Of a stretch of DNA of 37,224 nucleotides, positions 1 to 6,482 are shown one piece after another. The notes under the pieces are model-generated. The model saw nothing but the letters and a program-made list of their open reading frames with translations, did not search any database and had not been told where the DNA came from. Each line of letters begins with the position of its first letter. Position 1 is the first letter of the stretch. The position numbers were made by a program, and so were the translations under genes. The stretch lies in NCBI GenBank assembly GCA_015065505.1, contig SVQE01000022.1:1-37224 (forward strand), written 5' to 3'. Source of the stretch: Oscillospiraceae bacterium. Lineage in GTDB: Bacteria; Bacillota; Clostridia; Oscillospirales; Acutalibacteraceae.

Positions 1-50
1 AGCGGGAGTTAGTTAACTCAATTTAAAATTTAAATCGGGTTCCTTTTCAT

Positions 51-132
51 CGTTGTTTAATTTTCAAGGTCCTTGCCTGCTTCTCTTCACAAGCAGCTTG
101 TATATAATATCAAATCAGTATTTGTTTGTCAA
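51..132 (-). promoter_or_regulatory. Strong leftward promoter and rRNA-operon-like leader
   Basis: On the minus strand a near-perfect sigma-A promoter is visible: TTGACA (127-132), a 17-base spacer, and TATTAT (104-109). It is followed leftward by a short palindrome (CAAGCTGCTTG) and the string CCTTGAAAATTAAACAACG (51-69). That string closely resembles the conserved leader/spacer sequence that precedes 16S or 23S rRNA in Clostridia. No ORF follows before the window edge. I infer the start of a leftward rRNA operon whose 16S gene would lie just outside the window. The promoter itself is clear; the rRNA assignment rests on the leader motif alone. Confidence 0.6.
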
Positions 133-274
133 CAATTTTTTTCAAAAAAATCGATTTTTTTTAAATTGTAACAATTATAACAAATTGTTAGATATTTATT
201 TTAAAACTTAAGTACAAATTGCTTCATTTAAACGAATCACCAAGCAATATATATAATGTATATAATATATATAC

Positions 275-332
275 TTGAATTTGACAAAAACATTTGATAT
301 AATGGCAAAAGTAAACAAATTAAGGGGGTGAT
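275..332 (+). promoter_or_regulatory. metA promoter and ribosome-binding site
   Basis: TTGAAT (275-280), a 17-base spacer and TATAAT (298-303) form a sigma-A promoter. The better-looking TTGACA at 281-286 is only 11 bases from the -10 and is probably not the -35. Transcription would start near 310, leaving a leader of about 25 bases, so there is no room for a SAM riboswitch. AAGGGGGTGAT (322-332) is the ribosome site and fixes the TTG start codon at 336. Confidence 0.65.
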
Positions 333-335
333 ATT

Positions 336-1250
336 TTGCCTATCAGAATTGATAACGAGCTTCCTGCAAAGCAGAGGCTTGAAATGGAAAACATATTTGT
401 TATGAGCAATTTGCGCGCTGATACGCAGGATATCAGACCGCTTAAGATTATAATACTTAATCTGATGCCCACAAAGCTTGAAACAGAAACACAGCTTTTA
501 AGGCTGCTTTCCAATTCTCCGCTTCAGATTGATGTTGACTTTCTTCAGGTTGAAACTCACGAAGCTAAAAATGTTCCTAAAAGCCATATGGATAAATTCT
601 ACTGGACCTTCGACCAGATTAAAGACAACAGATATGACGGAATGATTATAACGGGCGCGCCCGTTGAGCATCTTGAATATGAAGAGGTTGACTACTGGGA
701 AGAGCTTTGCAAGATTATGGATTGGAGCAAGCACAATGTTTATTCCACCTGGCATATTTGCTGGGGCGCTCAGGCAGGGCTTTATTATTATTACGGAATT
801 AAGAAATACAAAACCGACAAAAAAGTTTTCGGTGTATTCCCCCACTATTCCCTTGATGAAACACATCCGCTTATGAGGGGGCTCGACGATTTATTCTATG
901 TTCCCCATTCCCGTCACACTGAAATAAGAATGGCGGATATTGCAAAGGTTAAGGATTTGCAGATTATATCATACAGCGAATATTCGGGCGTTCACATTAT
1001 TTCGGATATGGCTTGCAGGAAGTTTTTCATCACAGGTCACAGCGAATATGACAGAGACACACTTGCAAAGGAATATTTCAGGGATGTTGAAAAAGGGCTT
1101 GATATTGATATGCCTTATAACTACTTCCCGAACAATGATATAAAACGCGTTCCGCAGATGAACTGGAAGGGCGCTGCAAATATTCTTTTCAACAACTGGC
1201 TTAACTACTTTGTTTATCAGAAAACGCCTTATGATTTGAATACTTTATAG
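336..1250 (+). CDS. metA: Homoserine O-acetyltransferase, MetA family
   Basis: This cytoplasmic enzyme acylates L-homoserine in the first committed step of methionine synthesis. The 304 residues match the full family length. The start is TTG, chosen because a strong Shine-Dalgarno lies just upstream and the N-terminus (MPIRI) is family-typical. The catalytic cysteine C142 lies in HICWGAQAG, with H235 and E237 in TGHSEYD and K47 in the usual place. Residue 111 is Glu (GAPVEHLEYEEV). In this family Glu at 111 marks acetyl-CoA users, whereas Gly there marks succinyl-CoA users, so the product is probably O-acetylhomoserine. The gene stands alone, with its own promoter and a terminator after it. 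Identification is secure; acyl donor choice is inferred from residue 111. Confidence 0.96.
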   Translation: MPIRIDNELPAKQRLEMENIFVMSNLRADTQDIRPLKIIILNLMPTKLETETQLLRLLSNSPLQIDVDFLQVETHEAKNVPKSHMDKFYWTFDQIKDNRYDGMIITGAPVEHLEYEEVDYWEELCKIMDWSKHNVYSTWHICWGAQAGLYYYYGIKKYKTDKKVFGVFPHYSLDETHPLMRGLDDLFYVPHSRHTEIRMADIAKVKDLQIISYSEYSGVHIISDMACRKFFITGHSEYDRDTLAKEYFRDVEKGLDIDMPYNYFPNNDIKRVPQMNWKGAANILFNNWLNYFVYQKTPYDLNTL

Positions 1251-1252
1251 TT

Positions 1253-1300
1253 AATCCCTCAATCGCATAAATGCGACAGCTCCCTTTAATTAAGGGCGCC
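1253..1300. repeat. Short palindromic intergenic repeat remnant
   Basis: This stretch contains GCATAAATGC and CCCTTTAATTAAGGG as small inverted repeats within an ATCCCTCA...CAGCTCCCTTT...AAGGGCGCC framework. It resembles the dispersed intergenic repeats of gut Clostridia that I recall with the same framework. Only one copy is present here, so repeat status is an inference. Confidence 0.35.
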
Positions 1301-1312
1301 GAGAATAAGTAA

Positions 1313-1348
1313 AAAAATAAGAGTTGTCACTCGACAACTCTTATTTTT
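1313..1348. terminator. Bidirectional rho-independent terminator
   Basis: The arms AATAAGAGTTGTC and GACAACTCTTATT form a 13-bp stem around an ACTC loop, flanked by A-run and T-run on either side. It lies between the converging metA (+) and the lipoprotein gene (-) and can serve both. Confidence 0.85.
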
Positions 1349-1352
1349 ATTA

Positions 1353-2267
1353 TTATTCAAATTTTACTGTGCATTCCTTTCTTATTCTGCCTTTTGCAGT
1401 GGGCTGCCACTTTGTTCCAAGCTTAATATCTGATTCTTTTTTATTAATTTTGATATCATTAAGTCTTGTGCAGTTAAAGAATGCATAATCGCCGATTTCT
1501 TTGATGTTTGAGCCGATTTTAACTTTAGTAATCTTATCAACATATGCAAACGCATCTTTGCCGATATATTCCAAAGTTTCAGGCATATCAAAATCAAGAA
1601 GCTCATAAACCTGGAAAAAGGCTTTTTCACCGATTGTTTTTAAGTTTTTCGGGAAATGAGTTATATTAAGGAAATAACATTTATAGAATGCCTTAGGTGC
1701 AATTTCTTCAACTTCGTCGGGAATTTCATAGGTTGGAATATCCTTATAGGTTTCAACCTCTTCTTTATCCTTACCGATTTTAATCTTTTCTTTCTTAAGC
1801 TTAACCTGACCGTATTTATCAAATTCAACACCCTTTGCAGGAGGATAATAAACAATAGTTTTCATATCCTTTGTGAATAAAACACCGTCAACAGCTGTGA
1901 AATACTCATTTTCGGGGTCAACTGCAAATTCAACCAATCTCTGGTTGTTTGTCATTGCCCATGAACCGATTTCCTTAACATTTTTGCCGATGGTTATTTT
2001 TGTTAATGATTCAGCATTGCAAATACCGAAATCGGCAATCTTGGTGATGGGATAGCTTTTGCCGTCTATCTCATATTCTGCAGGAATGTTATATTCCTTA
2101 ATAGTTGTTCTGTCTGTGTAGCCGGTTATTGCGATTTCGCCCTTTTCAAGCTTGAATTTTGAGTTATCAAGCGGGTCGGTTGAAGTGAAGCTGAGCTTAC
2201 AGCCTGAGAAACAAGCTGCGATAACAGTCAGAGTAAGCAGCAAGGTAATAATTCTTTTAGCTTTCAT
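1353..2267 (-). CDS. Lipoprotein with BspA-type leucine-rich repeats (LRR_5)
   Basis: The protein has 304 residues. It starts with a lipoprotein signal peptide: positive N-terminus, hydrophobic core, and lipobox FSGC with the lipidated Cys at residue 23. It should therefore be anchored on the outer face of the membrane. Two blocks of LRR_5 repeats follow, roughly residues 73-130 and 178-280, with the typical 'ITKIADFGICNAESLTKITI' and 'LKTIGEKAF' spacing. An insert rich in Lys and Glu lies between them. BspA-like repeats are ligand- or protein-binding surfaces; the partner here is unknown. The ATG overlaps the stop codon of the transporter gene by one base (TAATG) and has GGAGG upstream, so the two are translationally coupled. 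Family is confident; function is not. Confidence 0.85.
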   Translation of the reverse strand: MKAKRIITLLLTLTVIAACFSGCKLSFTSTDPLDNSKFKLEKGEIAITGYTDRTTIKEYNIPAEYEIDGKSYPITKIADFGICNAESLTKITIGKNVKEIGSWAMTNNQRLVEFAVDPENEYFTAVDGVLFTKDMKTIVYYPPAKGVEFDKYGQVKLKKEKIKIGKDKEEVETYKDIPTYEIPDEVEEIAPKAFYKCYFLNITHFPKNLKTIGEKAFFQVYELLDFDMPETLEYIGKDAFAYVDKITKVKIGSNIKEIGDYAFFNCTRLNDIKINKKESDIKLGTKWQPTAKGRIRKECTVKFE

Positions 2268-4018
2268 TATGCAGTTACCTCCTCTGTTACTTCGTCAGTT
2301 ACTTCATCGCTTTCAGAATCATCGGTTTCATCCGAATCATCTGTATCAACTATAGCTTCGCCTTTAAGAGCAGCTTCTCTTTCAGCAATTTCAGCAACAC
2401 ATTTATCATGCATTTCTGCAGTGAGGTCGTAGAACAGGAACGGAAGCGTTGACAACAGCAATCCGACAACTCCCAGAATTACATATGTTTCCATAACCTT
2501 TGTGAATACGGTGTCGTCGAAGAGAACGTCCCAGTCGGAAGTGAAGCCGCTGAGCTTGAAGAGTGCGGGCGAAACAAGTCCGAGAAGGGTTGCAACGGGA
2601 GTTGTGAACCATCCGAATATGTTAATCATATTATCTGCACGCTCGCCTGTTTTCCACTGATGATAGTCGAGAATATCTGCATTAAGACCGTCTGTAATAC
2701 CGTTACAAGCAGCCGACATACCGCTTCTGAGGAAAATCATAAGTGCAAGCAGCGGAACGCTGTTGCCGTTATGTAAGCCGAGAAGATATCCTGCAGTAAT
2801 AATCATCCACGCAGTACGGAAGAAGATAATTGATTTTTTCTTATCGAATTTTTTAACCATGAGAGGAGTTAACAGGTTACCTGCAACGGATGAAATACCA
2901 AGCAGGCTGATAATACCCGTGAACCACTCAATACGAAGTGAGTAAATCAGGCAGTAGTTAATAACGCCGTCTGCGATTGCATTCCACAAGCCGAAGGTGG
3001 ATGCGATATTAACTATCCAGAAATATTTATTCTTCAAAAGAGTTTTAGCACTCTTTTTGAAACTGATTTTCGGCGTTGCCTCTCTGTTTTCAGCAACTCT
3101 TTCCTTAACTCCGATAATCATAAAGCCCATTAATACAGAAGCAATGGAGATAATCGGAACGAATACCTGATAGGATTTAACGCTGAGGTAGCCGCCTGTC
3201 TGCTGAATCATAATCGGGAATATGATTCTGAAGATTGAACGGAAGAAGCCGAGGAAAATAGCTCCGATTGAATAATACTTCTGACGCTCAACAGTGTTAG
3301 GAGTAATAAGAGCGATGATAGCCTTCGGGTTATCCTGATACAAAGCAGAAAATCTTGTTCTTAATGTAAATAAGAAATGGAGAATAACAAGCTTTGTTGT
3401 GTAATCAAGAGTTGTTGGAACGAACGGAATAATGCAGGTAATGATTGTTACAGGGATTCCGTACATAACAAGGAAGGGCTTATATCTGCCGTATTTCTGA
3501 CAGAACTTAGCTCTTAAGAACCAGTTAACAAGACCGCCAACACCCGTTATAACAAGGATGTTTGCAATAATCTGAGGCATACCCTTGATAATTGCTTCAA
3601 ACGGCTCCTGGGGAATGAAATAGAATCCAATACCAACAATAGTGCACGCAATAAATGAAATTGCAGCAATCTTACCTTGTTTCTTTGAAAGCTTACCGAG
3701 GTTTTCAAAAATGGTCATACTCAGTGACTCAAGATAAAGCGTTGCATACTTAACAATGAGTGCAAGAATTGTAATGACTGTGAAATCCATTAACTTGATT
3801 TCAAAAATAGAACCGCAAAGATAACCTGCCGTGAAAGCAACGGTATCGTTACAGATGAATGTGAAACCGCAGATACCCATCATACCAAAGCAGTATTGAA
3901 GGAACTCTCTGATATTGGTGTACTCGCCCGGTTTCGGAGTTTTCCAGTTAGTCTTAAGGGCAGTAATTAAGTCGCCGACTATCTGTTTTAGTGACTTTTT
4001 TTGTTTAGTTTCTCCCAT
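2267..4018 (-). CDS. MFS transporter, GPH (sugar:cation symporter)-like
   Basis: This is a polytopic membrane protein of 583 residues with about 12 hydrophobic segments between residues 45 and 535. The overall pattern is that of the glycoside-pentoside-hexuronide:cation symporter branch of the major facilitator superfamily (long Lys-rich N-terminal cytoplasmic stretch, FGLWNAIADGVINY-type helix, HQWKTGERADNMINIFG region near the C-terminal half). It is longer than the usual ~450-500 residues. The extra length includes a strongly acidic C-terminal tail (last ~25 residues mostly Asp, Glu, Ser, Thr). The substrate cannot be read from sequence. It is the first gene of a two-gene operon with the LRR lipoprotein, has its own promoter, and uses GAAAGGGGAG as ribosome site. 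Confidence 0.8.
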   Translation of the reverse strand: MGETKQKKSLKQIVGDLITALKTNWKTPKPGEYTNIREFLQYCFGMMGICGFTFICNDTVAFTAGYLCGSIFEIKLMDFTVITILALIVKYATLYLESLSMTIFENLGKLSKKQGKIAAISFIACTIVGIGFYFIPQEPFEAIIKGMPQIIANILVITGVGGLVNWFLRAKFCQKYGRYKPFLVMYGIPVTIITCIIPFVPTTLDYTTKLVILHFLFTLRTRFSALYQDNPKAIIALITPNTVERQKYYSIGAIFLGFFRSIFRIIFPIMIQQTGGYLSVKSYQVFVPIISIASVLMGFMIIGVKERVAENREATPKISFKKSAKTLLKNKYFWIVNIASTFGLWNAIADGVINYCLIYSLRIEWFTGIISLLGISSVAGNLLTPLMVKKFDKKKSIIFFRTAWMIITAGYLLGLHNGNSVPLLALMIFLRSGMSAACNGITDGLNADILDYHQWKTGERADNMINIFGWFTTPVATLLGLVSPALFKLSGFTSDWDVLFDDTVFTKVMETYVILGVVGLLLSTLPFLFYDLTAEMHDKCVAEIAEREAALKGEAIVDTDDSDETDDSESDEVTDEVTEEVTA

Positions 4019-4049
4019 AGGGACTCCCCTTTCTTAATTAGTCCATATT

Positions 4050-4078
4050 ATTATATATAAATTTATACAAATTTTCAA
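4050..4078 (-). promoter_or_regulatory. Promoter of transporter-lipoprotein operon
   Basis: On the minus strand, TTGAAA (4073-4078), a 17-base spacer and TATAAT (4050-4055) lie about 30 bases before the transporter start codon. This is a well-spaced sigma-A promoter. Confidence 0.65.
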
Positions 4079-4110
4079 TAGATTAAGAAAAACTTTTGTC
4101 TAAATTAAAA

Positions 4111-4147
4111 ATAAACAAAAAAACAAGGCGGATATTGAATCCGCCTT
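4111..4147 (-). terminator. Rho-independent terminator ending the small-gene island
   Basis: The arms AAGGCGGAT (4125-4133) and ATCCGCCTT (4139-4147) close on an ATTGA loop. On the minus strand the stem is followed by GTTTTTTTGTTTAT. It lies just after the 186-residue gene and probably ends the transcript of the RHS-associated island. Confidence 0.85.
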
Positions 4148-4186
4148 AAATGTTTTTATAGATTATTGAAATACTGTCAGTTCGTT

Positions 4187-4747
4187 TTATTCATATTCAA
4201 TATCAACACTATCGGGATAGCTATCTTGTTCAACAAAGCAGCTATACAGATTAAAGCTTGCATTCTTTCCGTTCAAATCAAATGAATATGCTTTCAATTC
4301 TGCATTGACTCCATCAATTTTTAACTTTTTGCAATCAGCAGGCACAGCTCCCACATATACTGAACCGTAATACTTATTGCCTTTCTTTATTTCATATTGC
4401 GGATGTAGAACAATGTTATGATAGCTTGGATTAATCATCTCATTTTCTTCAATAGTGAAATTAACATAAATGTTGTGTCTGTTATTTAAAAGTCCCTCAA
4501 CTTTCGCTATAGTAACAACAAATTCGTATTCATTATTATCAGAAGAATTATTTAAAAATGAATAGACATATAGAGTTTGACCTCCGATAGTATGGCTATC
4601 GCCTATATACTCTGTGTTTTTAACCGGATTAATATCAATACCGAAATCATCGTTAATATTTTTGGGAAGCATGTTTTGAACAAGAGCAGTTATTGCTATA
4701 AAAGCAACAACGGCAATTAAAATAATTCTAATTTTTTTATTTTTCAT
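4187..4747 (-). CDS. Hypothetical membrane-anchored protein (186 aa)
   Basis: I do not recognise a family. Residues 1-25 are a short basic stretch followed by a hydrophobic helix (IRIILIAVVAFIAITALVQ) without a clear cleavage site, so the protein is probably a type II membrane protein with an external domain of ~160 residues. That domain is rich in alternating polar and hydrophobic residues, suggesting beta structure, and carries a single Cys near the C-terminus. AGGAGG sits 7 bases before the ATG. It is the last gene of the minus-strand run of small membrane or secreted genes that follows the RHS gene, so it could be an orphan immunity gene or accessory protein. That role is inferred from position only. 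Confidence 0.6.
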   Translation of the reverse strand: MKNKKIRIILIAVVAFIAITALVQNMLPKNINDDFGIDINPVKNTEYIGDSHTIGGQTLYVYSFLNNSSDNNEYEFVVTIAKVEGLLNNRHNIYVNFTIEENEMINPSYHNIVLHPQYEIKKGNKYYGSVYVGAVPADCKKLKIDGVNAELKAYSFDLNGKNASFNLYSCFVEQDSYPDSVDIEYE

Positions 4748-4783
4748 ACAAAACCTCCTATGCTAATTTTCCTGCAAAAGATT

Positions 4784-4885
4784 ACAGGGGACGGTGTTCT
4801 CTGTATTAAGCTATTGTGGAATACAGGGGACGGTTCTCTGTATTAATTTTTTTCATTGTAAAACGAAGAACCGTCCCCCGTTTTA
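4784..4885. repeat. GGGGACGG hairpin repeat, copy A
   Basis: This copy has two left arms (ACAGGGGACGG...TCTCTGTATT at 4784-4807 and 4823-4844) and one right arm (GAAGAACCGTCCCCCG). The inner left arm can pair with the right arm. One of five copies in this 1.5-kb region, all in the same orientation. Confidence 0.8.
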
Positions 4886-5056
4886 TTTTCCCTGTTAAAT
4901 TAAATCAAGAAGATATATCAAGCAAATAACGAGTGTTATAAGCAGTATAACTAATAATGAAATAATAAAAAAGGAATGCATGATTAAAGGCTTATCAAAA
5001 ATATTAAAAAAATGAATGCAACTAATTACTACTAATAATATTAACATAGCAATTAA
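4885..5056. repeat. 172-bp exact duplication, copy 1
   Basis: This stretch is identical base for base to 5822-5993 (offset 937). It covers the last ~54 codons of the 64-residue membrane protein gene plus 10 bases after its stop. Identity ends abruptly at the inner edge of repeat D in the other copy. Confidence 0.93.
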
Positions 5057-5089
5057 AACAGATAGCAAAACTTTATTCTTTTCATTCAT
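4895..5089 (-). CDS. Small two-helix membrane protein (64 aa)
   Basis: The product is almost entirely two hydrophobic helices (about residues 8-24 and 38-58) joined by a short FFNIFDKPL-type loop. No family was recognised. An upstream in-frame GTG at 5101 would give 68 residues, but it lies inside the ribosome site GAGGGGTG, so the ATG at 5089 is preferred (MNEKNK). Its 3' part is present a second time as an exact copy at 5822-5993. The gene lies between repeat copies A and B, in the island downstream of the RHS gene. In size and topology it resembles the membrane protein directly coupled to RHS, so a spare immunity gene is possible but unproven. Confidence 0.6.
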   Translation of the reverse strand: MNEKNKVLLSVLIAMLILLVVISCIHFFNIFDKPLIMHSFFIISLLVILLITLVICLIYLLDLI

Positions 5090-5110
5090 ATTATTGGTCA
5101 CCCCTCAATG

Positions 5111-5180
5111 GAATACGTGGGACGGTTCTCTGTATTCAGTTATTTACTTTGCGACACCAAGGAACCATCCCTTGCTTCAT
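5111..5180. repeat. GGGGACGG hairpin repeat, copy B (degenerate)
   Basis: The left arm is ATACGTGGGACGGTTCTCTG and the right arm is AAGGAACCATCCCTTGC. The linker CAGTTATTTACTTTGCGACACC is the same as in copy C, so B and C share a recent origin. Confidence 0.75.
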
Positions 5181-5195
5181 ATCAATTCATATTAT

Positions 5196-5627
5196 TCAAC
5201 CCAGTGTGTATTCTTTGAATGAATCAGTATTGTACTTGTTTTCAAAATCAGAAATAGAAAGCGTGTCTAAAAGCTTCTTTTGCTTTAGATCAATCAAATA
5301 TACACTTTTTTCATCATAAACACACAATTGATTATTGTTGTACAAAAACTTTGAAAATACTCCTTTACAAAGGATACTGTAATTATCTGTATAAAAACTA
5401 TTGTTTTGAGCGTTACTAGTAAGTATAAGATCTCCATGATCAATATATACAATATCTTCATCAACTTTTTTGTCAACTAAAAACAAATTATCATTGAATT
5501 CATAAACGATTTGACTTCTCAAGAAATACGACTTAATTGAATCGTTATTATGTTTTAAAATGAATATTGCGGTAATTATAACAAAAACTAATAATGATAG
5601 AATTACCAAATAATGCTTTTTTTTCAT
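5196..5627 (-). CDS. Hypothetical membrane-anchored protein (143 aa)
   Basis: No family was recognised. The N-terminus (KKK, then a hydrophobic helix LVILSLLVFVIITAIFIL) is an uncleaved signal anchor. The outer part of ~115 residues alternates short hydrophobic strands with Asn/Asp turns, including two blocks (FNDNLFLVDKKVDEDIVYID and YDEKSVYLIDLKQKKLLDT) that look like beta-propeller or WD-like blades, though too few for a propeller. GAGGAG precedes the ATG at good spacing. The stop lies 15 bases from repeat copy B and the gene is framed by copies B and C, whose linkers are identical. It may have been inserted or retained between them by recombination. Confidence 0.6.
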   Translation of the reverse strand: MKKKHYLVILSLLVFVIITAIFILKHNNDSIKSYFLRSQIVYEFNDNLFLVDKKVDEDIVYIDHGDLILTSNAQNNSFYTDNYSILCKGVFSKFLYNNNQLCVYDEKSVYLIDLKQKKLLDTLSISDFENKYNTDSFKEYTLG

Positions 5628-5708
5628 AACTACTCCTCACTTTTTAACATTATAAGTGAAGTATATCCCCCAATAATAAGAATAAAAAACGCCCTTCTCT
5701 TGTGGAAT

Positions 5709-5823
5709 ACAGGGGACGGTTCTCTGTATTCAGTTATTTACTTTGCGACACCAAGGAACCGTCCCATGTTTCATGTATTTAGTTAATTTCCTTCAAAATA
5801 CAAGGAACCGTACCCCGTTTCAT
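5709..5823. repeat. GGGGACGG hairpin repeat, copy C
   Basis: One left arm (ACAGGGGACGGTTCTCTG) is followed by two right arms (AAGGAACCGTCCCATGTTTC and AAGGAACCGTACCCCGTTTC). The second right arm runs straight into duplication copy 2. Confidence 0.8.
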
Positions 5824-5993
5824 TTTCCCTGTTAAATTAAATCAAGAAGATATATCAAGCAAATAACGAGTGTTATAAGCAGTATAACTAATAATGAAAT
5901 AATAAAAAAGGAATGCATGATTAAAGGCTTATCAAAAATATTAAAAAAATGAATGCAACTAATTACTACTAATAATATTAACATAGCAATTAA
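5822..5993. repeat. 172-bp exact duplication, copy 2
   Basis: This is the exact partner of 4885-5056, with no mismatch seen over 172 bases, so the duplication is recent or maintained by conversion. It is joined on one side to repeat C and close to repeat D (6001) on the other. Confidence 0.93.
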
Positions 5994-6065
5994 CAATGTT
6001 ACAGGGGACGGTTCTCTGTATTTAGTTGATTTCTTTGCGAAACAAGGAACCGTCCCCTGTTTCAT
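5832..6065 (-). pseudogene. Chimeric ORF: repeat-encoded N-terminus on truncated membrane protein
   Basis: The reading frame stays open for 77 codons. Residues 1-23 (MKQGTVPCFAKKSTKYREP...) are translated from hairpin repeat D, and residues 24-77 are identical to the end of the 64-residue membrane protein encoded at 4895-5089. The true 5' end with its ribosome site is missing, and no Shine-Dalgarno precedes the new ATG. I read it as a copy decapitated at repeat D, most likely silent, although the frame has stayed open across the join. Confidence 0.65.
6001..6064. repeat. GGGGACGG hairpin repeat, copy D (complete)
   Basis: This is the cleanest copy. The arms ACAGGGGACGGTTC (6001-6014) and GAACCGTCCCCTGT (6047-6060) pair perfectly over 14 bp around a 32-base linker, and TTTCAT follows. 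It makes a good reference unit for the family. Confidence 0.85.
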
Positions 6066-6138
6066 TTATAATTGAAATTACGAACAAAAATACCGATAAT
6101 AAAATTAAACTTCGATGAGCGTATTTTAAAGCTTTCAT
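6022..6138 (-). pseudogene. Truncated small membrane protein gene, cut by repeat D
   Basis: GAGGCGATTTAT precedes an ATG at 6138 with a proper ribosome site. The ORF begins MKALKYAHRSLILLSVFLFV, a basic start and a hydrophobic helix like those of the neighbouring small membrane proteins. After about 25 codons it runs into repeat D and stops inside it (total 38 residues). It is a real gene start whose remainder was lost at the repeat. The start does not match that of the duplicated 64-residue gene, so two different genes were joined here. Confidence 0.6.
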
Positions 6139-6196
6139 ATAAATCGCCTCACTTTACTCGATATAGTCCGGTAGGTTTCCTGAAATAATATTTATT

Positions 6197-6287
6197 ACAG
6201 GGGACGTTTCTCTGTATTTAGTTATCTCCTTCAAAACAAGGAACCGACACCTGTTTTATACAAATCAGGGTCCGTCCCCTGTTTCAT
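6197..6287. repeat. GGGGACGG hairpin repeat, copy E
   Basis: One left arm (ACAGGGGACGTTTCTCTG) is followed by two right arms (AAGGAACCGACACCTG and AGGGTCCGTCCCCTGTTTC). The outermost right arm ends at the base before the stop codon of the RHS-coupled gene. Confidence 0.8.
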
Positions 6288-6482
6288 TCACCATTTAAAA
6301 TAGTCTCTATAACGATAAAAGTTTACAATAATCATTAATATAAAAGAAACTCCAAATACAATTAAACTTGGAATGGGTGAACGTTTTGAATGCTCTATAT
6401 TACCTCTTATAATATATCCGTTGCTAAACATAAATAACGAAAAGGTAATTATTGAAATAATTTTGTATATTGTATCTTTCAT
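6288..6482 (-). CDS. Two-helix membrane protein, candidate RHS immunity protein (64 aa)
   Basis: The protein has two hydrophobic helices (about residues 8-25 and 39-55) linked by a polar stretch (RGNIEHSKRSPIPS), ending in a basic/aromatic tail (YRYRDYFKW). Its ATG overlaps the RHS stop codon by four bases (ATGA), so it is translated immediately after the RHS tip. That placement is the hallmark of immunity genes in polymorphic toxin loci. An all-membrane immunity protein fits a toxin tip that itself looks membrane-inserting, as in pore-forming colicins and their immunity proteins. No family was recognised; the immunity role is inferred from coupling and topology. Confidence 0.65.
   Translation of the reverse strand: MKDTIYKIISIITFSLFMFSNGYIIRGNIEHSKRSPIPSLIVFGVSFILMIIVNFYRYRDYFKW

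Noticed and set aside
281-303. TTGACA at 281 as the metA -35
   Set aside because: Only 11 bases separate it from TATAAT; TTGAAT at 275 has the correct 17-base spacing.
133-335. SAM (S-box) riboswitch or T-box before metA
   Set aside because: The promoter -10 is at 298-303, leaving only ~25 transcribed bases before the start codon, and no riboswitch core motif is visible.
498-866. 122-residue minus strand ORF inside metA
   Set aside because: Antisense shadow of a conserved enzyme gene, without supporting signals.
4784-6287. CRISPR array
   Set aside because: The repeated units are imperfect hairpins with irregular spacing of 70-700 bases and genes between them; there are no uniform spacers and no cas genes.
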